54,923 nt of DNA from a virus, in IMG/VR virus record IMGVR_UViG_3300046171_000008, positions 1 to 54,923 of that record; one strand, 5' to 3'. The notes below the pieces were generated by a model. That model made no database searches and was not told where the DNA came from. It was given only the letters and a program-made list of their open reading frames with translations. Below, piece after piece: positions 15,775-25,042 of the stretch. The position numbers and the translations under genes were made by a program. Positions within the stretch are counted from its first letter, which is position 1. Each line of letters starts with the position of its first letter.

Positions 15775-16491
15775 ATGGCATATACTTACCTAGACATTAC
15801 TAATGAAGTACTTGCTCGTATGAACGAGGTATCTCTTACTGCAGCCAATTTTGCTACAGCTAGGGGTTTTCAAGTACAATGTCAAAACGCTGTTAATGAT
15901 GCTATCAACTATATTAATCAACGTGAGTTTGGCTGGCCCTTTACACATGATACTGAAACGCAGACATTAGTAGCTGGTCAAACACGTTATACTATTCCAA
16001 CGGATACACAGTCAATAGACTATGACACATTTAGAATTAGTAAAGATGATACTCTGGGTGTATCAGGGATTACACTACGTATTTTAGACTACAAAGAATA
16101 TACACAAAAATATATTGACCAAGAAACTACATCTGATGTAGGTGCAGTTCCTATCTACGTATTCCGCACACCAGATAATAACTACGGCTTGTACCCATAT
16201 CCTGATAAAGCCTACGAATTAAAGTACGAATATTATAAAAAGCCTACTCCATTGTCGGCAGCAACAGATGCACCAACTGTACCTGAACAGTACCGACAGG
16301 TAATTGTAGATGGTGCAACTGCATACGCTTATCAGTATCGTGGAGAGGCACAGCAGTATGGCATCAACTTTGCACGTTTTGAGGAAGGCATCAAGCAGAT
16401 GCAGACAATCTTGCTTAATCGTGCCGACTACATCAGGTCTACGTATATTCCATACTCACAAAGGTACGGTGCTGGCGCGGGTGGATTTTAG
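15775..16491 (+). CDS. Head-tail adaptor / tail tubular protein A-like, 238 aa
   Basis: The N-terminus AYTYLDITNEVLARMNEVSL and the segment NDAINYINQREFGWPFTHDT resemble T7 gp11-type adaptor proteins that bind beneath the portal and start the short tail. The middle is beta-rich (TRYTIPTDTQSIDYDTFRIS) and the C-terminal part is helical (QYGINFARFEEGIKQMQTIL). Length (238 aa) and position between the capsid genes and the larger tail gene agree. It ends nine bases before the next gene. Confidence 0.8.
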   Translation: MAYTYLDITNEVLARMNEVSLTAANFATARGFQVQCQNAVNDAINYINQREFGWPFTHDTETQTLVAGQTRYTIPTDTQSIDYDTFRISKDDTLGVSGITLRILDYKEYTQKYIDQETTSDVGAVPIYVFRTPDNNYGLYPYPDKAYELKYEYYKKPTPLSAATDAPTVPEQYRQVIVDGATAYAYQYRGEAQQYGINFARFEEGIKQMQTILLNRADYIRSTYIPYSQRYGAGAGGF

Positions 16492-16499
16492 AGGTTTAA

Positions 16500-18014
16500 A
16501 TGGCAGATGAATCTGGCCTCAGTCCTTATGTGTTTGCTTGTGAAGGTGGGTTAGTTCTTGACCAGCCAACCTTTAAGATGCAACCCGGCATGGCACTTGA
16601 ACTAGAAAACTTTGAACCTGATGTACGTGGTGGCTACCGCCGTATCAATGGCTACATCAAGTGGAACAGCAATATTGTTCCTCAGACAGCTAGTTCATCT
16701 GAAGCAGTGCTTATGTCTGCTTTTTTTCCCGGCAACAATAAAGTAATTGCTGCACGTGGAGAAAAAGTATTTGAGGCTGGTACATCAGGTAGCTGGACAG
16801 AGATTGACACAGGACGTACTAATGCAAACAGGTATACGTTCTTTAGGTATAACCTAGCTGGCACTGACCATATTATCTGGGCTGATGGTGCAAACCACGC
16901 AACAAAATATGATGGCACAACTGTAACAGATATTAACGCAACAGGCGCACCATCCAATCCAAAGTTTGTTGTAGGTTATAAAAATGCTATGTTCTTTGCA
17001 GGGCATAGTGCCAATAAAGAAGAAATTGTATTTACGGCACCTTTTACTGACAATGACTTTAACACAGCCAATGGCGCAGGTTCCATACGAGTAGACAGCA
17101 CAATCACTGGATTGTTTCCGTTTCGTGATGAATTGTACATCTTCTGTGAAGAACGTATCTTTAGACTTGTAGGCAACACTGTTGCAGACTTTCAGATGCA
17201 ACCTGTTACTAGAGACATTGGTTGTCTAAATAACTTTACCATCCAAGAACTAGCTGGTGATATTATTTTTCTTGGGCGAGATGGACTTAGAACAGTAGCC
17301 GCGACTGAACGTATTAATGACGTTGAACTTGGCACAATTACGGCACCCATTAAGGAACTCTTTGATGGTGTAACAGACGTAGATGAGTTTGTAAGCGTAG
17401 TTGTACCCGGCAAGACACAGTATCGTCTGTTCAGGGTCAATAGGTCAGAAGATACACAGGCCACAACAAAAGGTGTTATTGCTGTACGTAAACAACAAGG
17501 TTACGAGTTTGCTACAACTATAGGCATACAGCCAGCTTGTACAGATTATAATACAGTACAGGGTGACATTTTTGTACTGCACGGTGGCTACGATGGTTAT
17601 ATCTATCGCCAAGAACAGGGTAACACATTTGATGGCACTACAATTATAGGCCGTTATCGTTCACCTGATATGACTATGGGAGATGCTGGCATACGTAAAA
17701 ACTTTCAGCGAGTAATTATTAACTACGCACCTACAGGCGCACTTAACTCTGACTTGTTTCTACGATATGACTATGAATCTCCAGATGCAGCAAGACCTGA
17801 TGCATACCCGTTTGACAGTTCAACAGTAGTGGCATTGTATGGAACGTCAGTATACGGAACAGCAACATACGGTGGTCAGTCAAACCCATTGGTACGACAG
17901 CCAGTAGAAGGTAGCGGTTTTGCTGTAGCAATGCGGGTGGTTGATAATGATATATCACTACCCTACACACTAAAAGGTTTTCAGCTAGAATTTGACGCAG
18001 GAGCAAGAAGGTAA
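16500..18014 (+). CDS. Tail tubular protein B / tail nozzle-like protein, 504 aa
   Basis: The sequence is almost all beta strands, with blocks such as LDQPTFKMQPGMALELENFE, then GGYRRINGYIKW, FRDELYIFCEERIFRLVGN and GDIIFLGRDGLRTVAATERI, a propeller-like pattern seen in short-tail nozzle proteins (T7 gp12 analogues, P22-type stabilisation proteins). It follows the adaptor gene and precedes the fibre genes, the standard podovirus order. Size is somewhat smaller than T7 gp12. The stop overlaps the next start (TAATG). Confidence 0.8.
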   Translation: MADESGLSPYVFACEGGLVLDQPTFKMQPGMALELENFEPDVRGGYRRINGYIKWNSNIVPQTASSSEAVLMSAFFPGNNKVIAARGEKVFEAGTSGSWTEIDTGRTNANRYTFFRYNLAGTDHIIWADGANHATKYDGTTVTDINATGAPSNPKFVVGYKNAMFFAGHSANKEEIVFTAPFTDNDFNTANGAGSIRVDSTITGLFPFRDELYIFCEERIFRLVGNTVADFQMQPVTRDIGCLNNFTIQELAGDIIFLGRDGLRTVAATERINDVELGTITAPIKELFDGVTDVDEFVSVVVPGKTQYRLFRVNRSEDTQATTKGVIAVRKQQGYEFATTIGIQPACTDYNTVQGDIFVLHGGYDGYIYRQEQGNTFDGTTIIGRYRSPDMTMGDAGIRKNFQRVIINYAPTGALNSDLFLRYDYESPDAARPDAYPFDSSTVVALYGTSVYGTATYGGQSNPLVRQPVEGSGFAVAMRVVDNDISLPYTLKGFQLEFDAGARR

Positions 18015-19807
18015 TGGCAGGTTACACTAGACAATCCACATATACTGACGGTGACGTTATTACCGCAGCACAGAGTAACAACGAATTTAATCAGTTACTT
18101 GCTGCTTTTGTAAATACCACTGGTCACAAACATGACGGCACTGCCGCTGAAGGTCCAGTAATAGGATTGATTGGTGACCCCGGTGTTGCCACACCACTTA
18201 ACAAAGTCGTAGTTAGTGATACAAACAATCGCATTGGTGTGTTTGTAGATGTAGGTGGCAGTTCAACAGAACAGATACGCTTTCAAGACGGTGCCATTGT
18301 TCCTGTCACAGATAACGACATTGACTTGGGTGCATCTGGCACAGAGTTCAAAGACCTGTTTATTGATGGCACAGCCAACATTGACGCACTTGTAGCTGAC
18401 ACTGCTGACATAAACGGTGGTACAATTGATGGTGTCACTATCGGTGGTGCATCAGCGGGTGCGATTACGGCTACCAGCTTGGTGGCTACTACTGCCGATA
18501 TCAATGGTGGTACAGTAGACGGTGCAGTAATTGGTGGGGCATCTGCTGCTGCCATTACAGGTACAACAATCGTAGCTAATACCAGTATTAATATTGCAGG
18601 TGATGGGGCGACTGTCACAGGCATTAAAGATGAAGACGACATGTCTTCCAATAGTGCGACTAAACTCGCCACGCAACAATCCATTAAGGCTTATGTAGAT
18701 GCCCAAGTCACAGCGCAAGACCTTGACTTCCAAGCAGATAGCGGTGGTGTTCTCTCTATCGACCTTGACAGCGAGACTTTTACGCTTACAGGTGGTACAG
18801 GGATTGATACTTCTGGTTCAGGTAATGCTGTTACTTTTGCTATTGACTCAACTGTAGCCACACTTACAGGTACACAGACACTTACCAATAAGACGCTTAC
18901 AACGCCCGTCATCTCCTCTATCAGTAACTCAGGTACTATTACCCTACCCACAGGCACAGACACGCTTGTAGGCCGTGCTACGACTGATACACTTACCAAT
19001 AAAACTCTTACAAGCCCGACTATTACTACTGGCGTACTTAATGGTGCAGTCAGCGGTACGTCTATTAAAGATGAAGACGATATGTCATCTGACAGCGCAA
19101 GCCATCTGGCTACGCAGCAGTCTATTAAAGCATACGTAGATAGCCAAGTAACTGCACAGGACTTTGACTTCTCTGGTGACAGTGGCGGCGCACAGAGTGT
19201 AGACCTTGATAGTCAGTCAATGACATTCACAGGTGGCACAGGTATTGATACAACAGGGTCATCACAGACAATGACCTTTGCTATTGATAGCACTGTAGCG
19301 ACACTGACAGGCTCACAAACTCTTACAAATAAAACCTTGACAAGTGCTGTACTCAATAGTACAATAAGTGGAACTTCCATTAAAGATGAAGACGATATGT
19401 CTTCTAACAGTGCCGACCATCTTGCTACACAACAGTCAATCAAAGCCTATGTAGATACACAAGTAGCCACTGTACCTGTCGGTGACATTACATCTGTAGT
19501 TGCTGGTTCTGGTATGACAGGTGGTGGTACATCTGGTGATGTTACACTGAATGTGATTGGTGGTACAGGTATTACTGCTAATGCTGATGAGATTACCATT
19601 GACAGCACAGTAACAACACTTACAGGTACACAGACACTTACAAATAAAACCCTGACTAGCCCTACTATTAATGGTGGCTCACTGTCAAGCACAGTCACGG
19701 GTACTACGCAATCTGCTGGCACAAGCAATACAACAATTGCTACAACAGCCTTTGCTGTCACAGAAGCTAACAATGCCGCTGTAGCAATGGCGATTGCACT
19801 AGGATAA
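18014..19807 (+). CDS. Tail fibre-like protein with internal repeats, 597 aa
   Basis: Starts MAGYTRQSTYTDGDVITAAQ. Three long internal repeats each contain (G/S)IKDEDDMSS, ATQQSIKAYVD and LTNKTLTS-like blocks, starting near 18620, 19061 and 19378; between them runs TGTQTLTNKTL. Such Thr/Ser/Gly/Asp beta-repeat proteins form trimeric fibre shafts. The C-terminus is ITANADEITIDSTVTTLTGT then an Ala-rich end. Position directly after the nozzle gene suggests the fibre that attaches to the tail. No enzyme domain is seen. Confidence 0.8.
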   Translation: MAGYTRQSTYTDGDVITAAQSNNEFNQLLAAFVNTTGHKHDGTAAEGPVIGLIGDPGVATPLNKVVVSDTNNRIGVFVDVGGSSTEQIRFQDGAIVPVTDNDIDLGASGTEFKDLFIDGTANIDALVADTADINGGTIDGVTIGGASAGAITATSLVATTADINGGTVDGAVIGGASAAAITGTTIVANTSINIAGDGATVTGIKDEDDMSSNSATKLATQQSIKAYVDAQVTAQDLDFQADSGGVLSIDLDSETFTLTGGTGIDTSGSGNAVTFAIDSTVATLTGTQTLTNKTLTTPVISSISNSGTITLPTGTDTLVGRATTDTLTNKTLTSPTITTGVLNGAVSGTSIKDEDDMSSDSASHLATQQSIKAYVDSQVTAQDFDFSGDSGGAQSVDLDSQSMTFTGGTGIDTTGSSQTMTFAIDSTVATLTGSQTLTNKTLTSAVLNSTISGTSIKDEDDMSSNSADHLATQQSIKAYVDTQVATVPVGDITSVVAGSGMTGGGTSGDVTLNVIGGTGITANADEITIDSTVTTLTGTQTLTNKTLTSPTINGGSLSSTVTGTTQSAGTSNTTIATTAFAVTEANNAAVAMAIALG

Positions 19808-19812
19808 TACGC

Positions 19813-19841
19813 TTGACAAATCAGTATGATTGTGGTATAAT
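19813..19841 (+). promoter_or_regulatory. Consensus sigma-70 promoter for the fibre cassette
   Basis: TTGACA at 19813-19818, a 17-base spacer and TATAAT at 19836-19841: a second perfect consensus promoter, placed inside the late arm just before the 19863 gene. It gives the following fibre genes an independent, probably strong, transcript. Confidence 0.88.
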
Positions 19842-19862
19842 TATACATAATTGGAGAAATAA

Positions 19863-20192
19863 ATGGCAAACTCATTTAAACTGGTGACAGACACTGGAGT
19901 AGGCACTTCTGCTGCCACAGTTCATACTGGTGCTGGTTCTACCGAAACAACAATCATTGGCATGTCGATTGCAAACATTCACACTTCACAGATTGAGGTA
20001 GATGTACAGCTTGAGAACAATGACGGTGACAATATCTATATTGTAAAGGATGCACCTATTCCTGTGGGTAGCAGCCTTGTTGTTGTGGGCGGTGAACAGA
20101 AAGTAGTTATGAACGCAAGTGATGTCTTGAAAGTTACGTCAAATGTCGCATCTAGCGCAGACGTTGCTTTGTCTATTCTTGAAATTACGTAA
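19863..20192 (+). CDS. Small beta-rich fibre-accessory protein, 109 aa
   Basis: A strong ribosome site (TTGGAGAAATAA) and the consensus promoter just upstream predict high expression. The sequence is a series of strands (FKLVTDTGVGTSAATVHTG, TTIIGMSIANIHTSQIEVDV, PVGSSLVVVGGEQKVVM) and resembles the 119-aa protein at 3524. A small decoration or fibre-base protein is likely; inference from composition and position. Confidence 0.7.
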   Translation: MANSFKLVTDTGVGTSAATVHTGAGSTETTIIGMSIANIHTSQIEVDVQLENNDGDNIYIVKDAPIPVGSSLVVVGGEQKVVMNASDVLKVTSNVASSADVALSILEIT

Positions 20193-20201
20193 GGAATAAT
20201 C

Positions 20202-21854
20202 ATGGGTTATATCGGCGCAGGTATATCAAGATTTAACACAGCAGATGAACTGACTGTTAGCGGTGATGCTGAGTTCAACGGCAACGCTAACTTTGGCGAC
20301 AGTGACAAGGTTTCTTTTTCTTCTGGAAAACTTGAAATGTACCACGATGGTACAAACGCCTATATTGATGAGACCTATGCTAACGGCACGTTTCTAATCA
20401 GGGGCAATAACATTTCGCTTCAGAAGTACACTGGCGAGACGATGATACAGTGTGTGTCGGACGGTAAAGTTGAGTTGAACTTCAACAACGTGCCGAAGTT
20501 AGAAACCACCTCATCCGGCGTGGATATTACATCCACAGCAACAGCTACAACATTTCAAAGTAATGCAGGAGGTACGTTCACCACTGCATCCGGCAATGAT
20601 TTAAACATTGTGTACCCTGACAGTCGTTCACTGTTTATCAAAGAAGGCTCAACTACTCACGTTACTGTGGATAATGTTGGTAACGTGGGCATCGGCACTG
20701 CGTCTGTAGACAATAAACTGCATTTAGAAAACGCTGGAACCCTGTATCTTCAAATTGAAAACACAAGCACAGCTAATAAATTTTATGTAGGAAACTCTGG
20801 CGGTAGTGCAATTTTGGAATCTACTGGTGCCTACAGTATGAATTTCAAAACTAATGGTAGCGAAGCGTTCCGCGTGGATAGTTCGCAAAACTTGTTAGTT
20901 GGCAAGACGGCATCTGGGATTGCAAACAACGGCATCGAACTCAGAGCAAATAACGATGTTCTGATAACCAAAGACGGTGCTACGGCTTTATATTTGAACC
21001 GCAAATCTAGTGACGGTGAGATAATAGAGTTCAGGAAGGACGGGGCTAATGCTGGTGAAATCGGCGTGGTCAATGGAAACAATTTAATAATTTCCAATAA
21101 TGCCGACAATTCAGGCCTTCAGCTTGGCTCTGGTTCAATAACACCAGCCTATGATGGAGCGGGTCAAGACAATTCTGTTGATTTGGGAAGCAGCAGCACT
21201 CGTTTCAAACACGGTTATTTTGCCAACACTGTCTACACAGCGTCTGTTGCTGGAATTACTGACAACGATACTTACATCAACTTTGCTAACAATAACATAA
21301 TGCAGTTCATCACTGGCGGCAGTGAAAAGGCTAGGTTTGCGGCTGATGGGAACCTATACATCGCCAAGACCAGTGACACTGCAACAGACGTTGGGCTTAC
21401 ATTAAGTGGTGGTGGGTTTATTCGTGCTGTTAGAAATGAAATTTGTGGCGTTTTTAACAGACAGGGTTCTGACGGCACTTTGTTGTCATTCAGTCGTAGT
21501 AATTCTGGAGTAGGGGCAATCAGCGTCACAACATCCGGCACTACCTACAACACAACCTCAGACATAAGACTCAAGCAAGACATTGAACCCCTAGAAGCTA
21601 CTGACAAGCTGATGCAGATGAACCCTGTCAGCTACGCTTGGAAGGCTGACCCAGACGGCCCACGCTCTATGGGCTTTATCGCTCAAGAGATGGCCGATGT
21701 CATGCCCGAAGCTGTAAGCACTGGCGATGACGATGATGCAATGATGAGTATGGATTACGGACGCATCACACCAATACTGGTGTCGGCACTTCAAGATGCT
21801 CACCGCAAGATTGAAGAACTAGCAGCAGAGATTGCTGAATTAAAAGCCAATTAA
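20202..21854 (+). CDS. Tail fibre with S74 intramolecular chaperone, 550 aa
   Basis: The N-terminus MGYIGAGISRFNTADELTVS is followed by a beta-rich shaft with KLEMYHDGTNAYIDETY and repeated DLGSSSTRFKHGYFAN-like elements. The C-terminus is a peptidase S74 chaperone: SDIRLKQDIEPLEATDKLM, then RSMGFIAQEMADVMPEAV and a final coiled coil (EELAAEIAELKAN). In this family the chaperone trimerises the fibre and cuts itself off before the Ser-Asp of SDIRLKQD; the expected residues are present. Receptor-binding fibre. Confidence 0.88.
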   Translation: MGYIGAGISRFNTADELTVSGDAEFNGNANFGDSDKVSFSSGKLEMYHDGTNAYIDETYANGTFLIRGNNISLQKYTGETMIQCVSDGKVELNFNNVPKLETTSSGVDITSTATATTFQSNAGGTFTTASGNDLNIVYPDSRSLFIKEGSTTHVTVDNVGNVGIGTASVDNKLHLENAGTLYLQIENTSTANKFYVGNSGGSAILESTGAYSMNFKTNGSEAFRVDSSQNLLVGKTASGIANNGIELRANNDVLITKDGATALYLNRKSSDGEIIEFRKDGANAGEIGVVNGNNLIISNNADNSGLQLGSGSITPAYDGAGQDNSVDLGSSSTRFKHGYFANTVYTASVAGITDNDTYINFANNNIMQFITGGSEKARFAADGNLYIAKTSDTATDVGLTLSGGGFIRAVRNEICGVFNRQGSDGTLLSFSRSNSGVGAISVTTSGTTYNTTSDIRLKQDIEPLEATDKLMQMNPVSYAWKADPDGPRSMGFIAQEMADVMPEAVSTGDDDDAMMSMDYGRITPILVSALQDAHRKIEELAAEIAELKAN

Positions 21855-21866
21855 CAGGAGTAAACA

Positions 21867-22214
21867 ATGGCAAACACATATACGTGGTCATATCCACAAC
21901 TGGACACAGCACCCACGGAAGGTGACTTGTCAGACGTAATCAAGACAATCCACTGGCGCATTACTGCTGTCAGTGACAGTGAGCAAGACGCTGATGACAA
22001 TTACCTGTCAGCAACTATGTACGGCACCACTGGTGTTGAGGTAGATGACGGCGTAGACTTCATTGAATTTAACAGTGTGACACAAGACTGGTGCAAGGCA
22101 AAGGTCTTGGCTGACATAGCACAGACTGAAGAAGAAGTACAGGCATCACTAGATGCACAGATTGCTGAAATGGCAAGCCCATCTATTGTAGGCAAAGTAC
22201 CATCAAGCTGGTAA
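21867..22214 (+). CDS. Small fibre-cassette protein, DUF7936-like, 115 aa
   Basis: AGGAG lies seven bases before the ATG. The N-terminus TYTWSYPQLDTAPTEGDLSD and ITAVSDSEQDADDNYLSATM, followed by a beta core and a C-terminal helix (EVQASLDAQIAEMASPSIVG), match a family of small phage proteins found near tail fibre genes (DUF7936, from memory). Probably a virion or fibre-associated protein. Function not known. Confidence 0.7.
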   Translation: MANTYTWSYPQLDTAPTEGDLSDVIKTIHWRITAVSDSEQDADDNYLSATMYGTTGVEVDDGVDFIEFNSVTQDWCKAKVLADIAQTEEEVQASLDAQIAEMASPSIVGKVPSSW

Positions 22215-22232
22215 TTTTAGGAGAACGTAGCC

Positions 22233-24767
22233 GTGACTAGAGCAAGAGACTTAGCAGATGCAGCCGATAAGGACTTCAGTGGCACCGTTACTGTAGACAA
22301 TATAACTATTGGCGGTAACATCTCGCAGGATAGCGGGACTGTTAAGCTGGACGGTAATTATCCTACTGGTACAGGCAACGTGGCGTTGGGTGATTCTGCG
22401 CTTGATGATGGCAGTTTGTCTGGTGATTATAATACGGCGGTTGGCTCTAATTCTCTGACGGCAAACACTACAGGCTCACAAGCTACTGCTGTTGGTGTTC
22501 ATGCGTTACAATTAAATACAACGGCAAGTTACAATACAGCAGTAGGCGTTAATTCAGCGCAGAACAATACAACAGGACAAAAAAACACTGCGCTTGGACA
22601 TAGTGCTGGGCGACTAACTACAACTGGTTCGTATAATGTTTCTGTTGGATTGGAGGCGTTATACTCAAACACCACCGCCAGCTTCAACACTGCCATTGGA
22701 GCATCTGCACTTCTGTCAAACACCACTGGAGGTGGTTTAGCCGCTGTGGGCTACAATGCGCTTGGTGCTAATACTACAGGCTCTGCTAACACTGCGATGG
22801 GCAGTGAGGCACTTGATGCTAACACAACGGCAGATAACAACACTGCCTTTGGGTATCAAGCACTGACTGCAAACACCACTGGCGTATCCAATGTCGCTGT
22901 AGGTGCTGAGTCTTTAAACGCAAACACCACTGGTGAGCAACACGCCGCTTTGGGCAAAAATGCTTTGAAAGTAAACACCACAGGAAGCAACAGTGTTGCC
23001 ATAGGTGCAGGAGCGTTACGGAACAATACTACCGCAAGTAGCAACACTGCTGTTGGGGCGATTGCTTTGAACGCAAACACCACTGGCGCAGAAAACGTAG
23101 CAGTGGGTTCAACAGCCTTAGATGCGAATACTACTGGAAATTATAACAATGCTTTTGGAAAAGACGCTCTAGGGGCGAACACTACAGGCGCGTATAACAC
23201 CGCAGTAGGAAGAATGGCTTTATTGACCAACACAACAGGAAGTAGCAATGTTGCTTTAGGGTCAAATTCGCTTAGATTTTCAACCACTGCAAGTAATAAC
23301 ACTGCGGTTGGTTACGACAGTTTAAGAGCAAACACCACTGGTCATTCAAATGCGGCTGTGGGTTACAACGCACTTCTCTTAAACACCACTGGTACATCCA
23401 ATGTCGCGTTTGGTTATCTTGCCGCAGATGCGAATACCACAGGGGGTGCCATAACTGCTATTGGTGAAAACGCATTGGGTGCAAACACCACCGCAAGTAA
23501 TAACACCGCTTGTGGTAGAGAGGCTTTAAAAAATAATACTACAGCAAGCGACAATACTGCTGTCGGAAATGCCGCGTTAAAACTAAACACCACTGGCGGG
23601 TCCAACGTAGCTGTCGGAAGTACAGCACTTGCCGCAAACACTACTGGTGCAAGCGGCACGGCAGTAGGTCGTTTTGCACTTGAAGCAAACACTACGGGCA
23701 ATCACAACACAGGTGTCGGTCAAAGTGCGCTTGAAGCTAACACTACAGGCTCAAACAACACGGCTGTTGGTCTTGCGGCTTTAGACTCTCAAACAACGGG
23801 TGCCAACAATGTAGCATTGGGCTATCAAGCTGGTCAGGCAATAACCACAAACGGTGACAGCACATTTGTAGGCACACAAGCTGGTTACAATACAACAGGA
23901 AATCGCAATCAATTTTTTGGATACGCATCTGGTGGTGAAGTAACGACAGGCTCTAACAATGTAATCTTAGGCCGTTACTCTGGCAATCAGGGTGGCATAG
24001 ACATTCGCACAGTCAGCAACAAAATTGTATTGTCTGATGGTGATGGCAATCCCAGAATGTGGAACGACTCTGAACGCTGGAGAATTTCAAATAGTGGAGT
24101 AGATACTTTTTTCCCAAATACAAGTTCTGCAAGTGGAACAAATGGCATTGTACTTGACGGAAATACTGGCAGTGGTGCTGGATATATTGGCATTACAGGT
24201 GGTGCAAATTTATTATATTTAGATAGAAACGCCTCTGACGGTGATTTAATAGTTTTTTATCAGGCTGGCACTGTTGAAGGTAGCATTTCAGTATCTGGCA
24301 CTACCGTGTCATACAACGGTGGACACCTATCTCGCTGGTCACAAGCTACAGACGGCAATCGTATTGACGGCCTACTCAAAGGCACCGTGATGACTAACCT
24401 CGACCAGATGGCTGAGTGGACTAAGGATGGCGTGACAGAAGATAACGAACAGCTTAACTGTATGGCTGTATCTTCAGTAGAAGGTGACCCAAATGTTGCT
24501 GGCGTGTTCGTTAACTGGGATGATGATGACGAGGACTACACCGCCGACATGAATATCGCAATGACAGGCGACATGATTATCCGCATTGCACAAAGCACAA
24601 CTGTCGCACGGGGTGACTTGCTAATGAGTGCTGGTGATGGCACGGCAAAGCCACAAGATGACGACATTGTTCGTAGCAAAACAATCGCAAAAGTAACATC
24701 AACCAATGTATCGCACACATATGACGATGGGTCATACTGTGTTCCTTGTGTCCTAATGGCTTGTTAA
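22233..24767 (+). CDS. Giant repeat tail fibre (YadA-head-like repeats), 844 aa
   Basis: The start is a GTG at 22233 with AGGAG upstream; it gives TRARDLADAADKDFSGTVTV, a common fibre N-terminus. Residues about 75-580 are some 28 copies of a 17-residue unit of the form NTTGSxNTAVGxxALxA, close to the left-handed beta-roll repeat of YadA-type adhesin heads (xxNTAxGxxA). The C-terminal quarter (HLSRWSQATDGNRIDGLLKG, then NVAGVFVNWDDDDEDYTADM) is a non-repeat domain seen in other marine-phage fibres. Probably a trimeric adhesin-like fibre; copy number may vary by recombination. Confidence 0.85.
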   Translation: MTRARDLADAADKDFSGTVTVDNITIGGNISQDSGTVKLDGNYPTGTGNVALGDSALDDGSLSGDYNTAVGSNSLTANTTGSQATAVGVHALQLNTTASYNTAVGVNSAQNNTTGQKNTALGHSAGRLTTTGSYNVSVGLEALYSNTTASFNTAIGASALLSNTTGGGLAAVGYNALGANTTGSANTAMGSEALDANTTADNNTAFGYQALTANTTGVSNVAVGAESLNANTTGEQHAALGKNALKVNTTGSNSVAIGAGALRNNTTASSNTAVGAIALNANTTGAENVAVGSTALDANTTGNYNNAFGKDALGANTTGAYNTAVGRMALLTNTTGSSNVALGSNSLRFSTTASNNTAVGYDSLRANTTGHSNAAVGYNALLLNTTGTSNVAFGYLAADANTTGGAITAIGENALGANTTASNNTACGREALKNNTTASDNTAVGNAALKLNTTGGSNVAVGSTALAANTTGASGTAVGRFALEANTTGNHNTGVGQSALEANTTGSNNTAVGLAALDSQTTGANNVALGYQAGQAITTNGDSTFVGTQAGYNTTGNRNQFFGYASGGEVTTGSNNVILGRYSGNQGGIDIRTVSNKIVLSDGDGNPRMWNDSERWRISNSGVDTFFPNTSSASGTNGIVLDGNTGSGAGYIGITGGANLLYLDRNASDGDLIVFYQAGTVEGSISVSGTTVSYNGGHLSRWSQATDGNRIDGLLKGTVMTNLDQMAEWTKDGVTEDNEQLNCMAVSSVEGDPNVAGVFVNWDDDDEDYTADMNIAMTGDMIIRIAQSTTVARGDLLMSAGDGTAKPQDDDIVRSKTIAKVTSTNVSHTYDDGSYCVPCVLMAC
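22450..23960 (+). repeat. 51-bp tandem coding repeat in the fibre gene
   Basis: About 28 imperfect 51-bp units encode the 17-residue NTTGxxNTAVGxxALxA repeat. DNA blocks such as AACACCACTGGC recur almost unchanged, while the positions before AL vary. This offers substrate for slippage or recombination that would lengthen or shorten the fibre. Confidence 0.8.
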
Positions 24768-24778
24768 AGGAGAATAAA

Positions 24779-25024
24779 ATGGACGAACTTACAACAGAAC
24801 AAATCGCACAGAACTACACCGCTATGGGTCATTCCGTGCAACTCATCACAGACGTGATTGCAGGTGATGCAATGGCAGACGATGAAGCAGAAGAGCGTCA
24901 GGGTTGTGTAGACCGCAATGTTGAACATCTGCAACTGATGGTAGCTAAAGACTACTGGACTTCAGAAGACATGACAGCAGTCAACGCTGCAATCACAGCA
25001 GGTCAAGGCTACACTGCCGAATAA
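24779..25024 (+). CDS. Small helical acidic protein, 81 aa
   Basis: The start is placed at ATG 24779 behind AAAGGAG, 12 bases after the fibre stop; the open frame to 24746 lies inside the fibre gene. The product is acidic and helical (ELTTEQIAQNYTAMGHSVQL, then DDEAEERQGCVDRNVEHLQL). It sits between two fibre genes and may be an assembly chaperone or a fibre-associated protein; inference only. Confidence 0.7.
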   Translation: MDELTTEQIAQNYTAMGHSVQLITDVIAGDAMADDEAEERQGCVDRNVEHLQLMVAKDYWTSEDMTAVNAAITAGQGYTAE

Positions 25025-25042
25025 TAAACCGGAGAACCGTTA

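Noticed and set aside
22529-23701. Several antisense frames opposite the repeat fibre gene (for example 22856-23083, 23414-23701)
   Set aside because: They mirror the 51-bp coding repeat (Val/Ala/Pro repeats) and have no ribosome sites.
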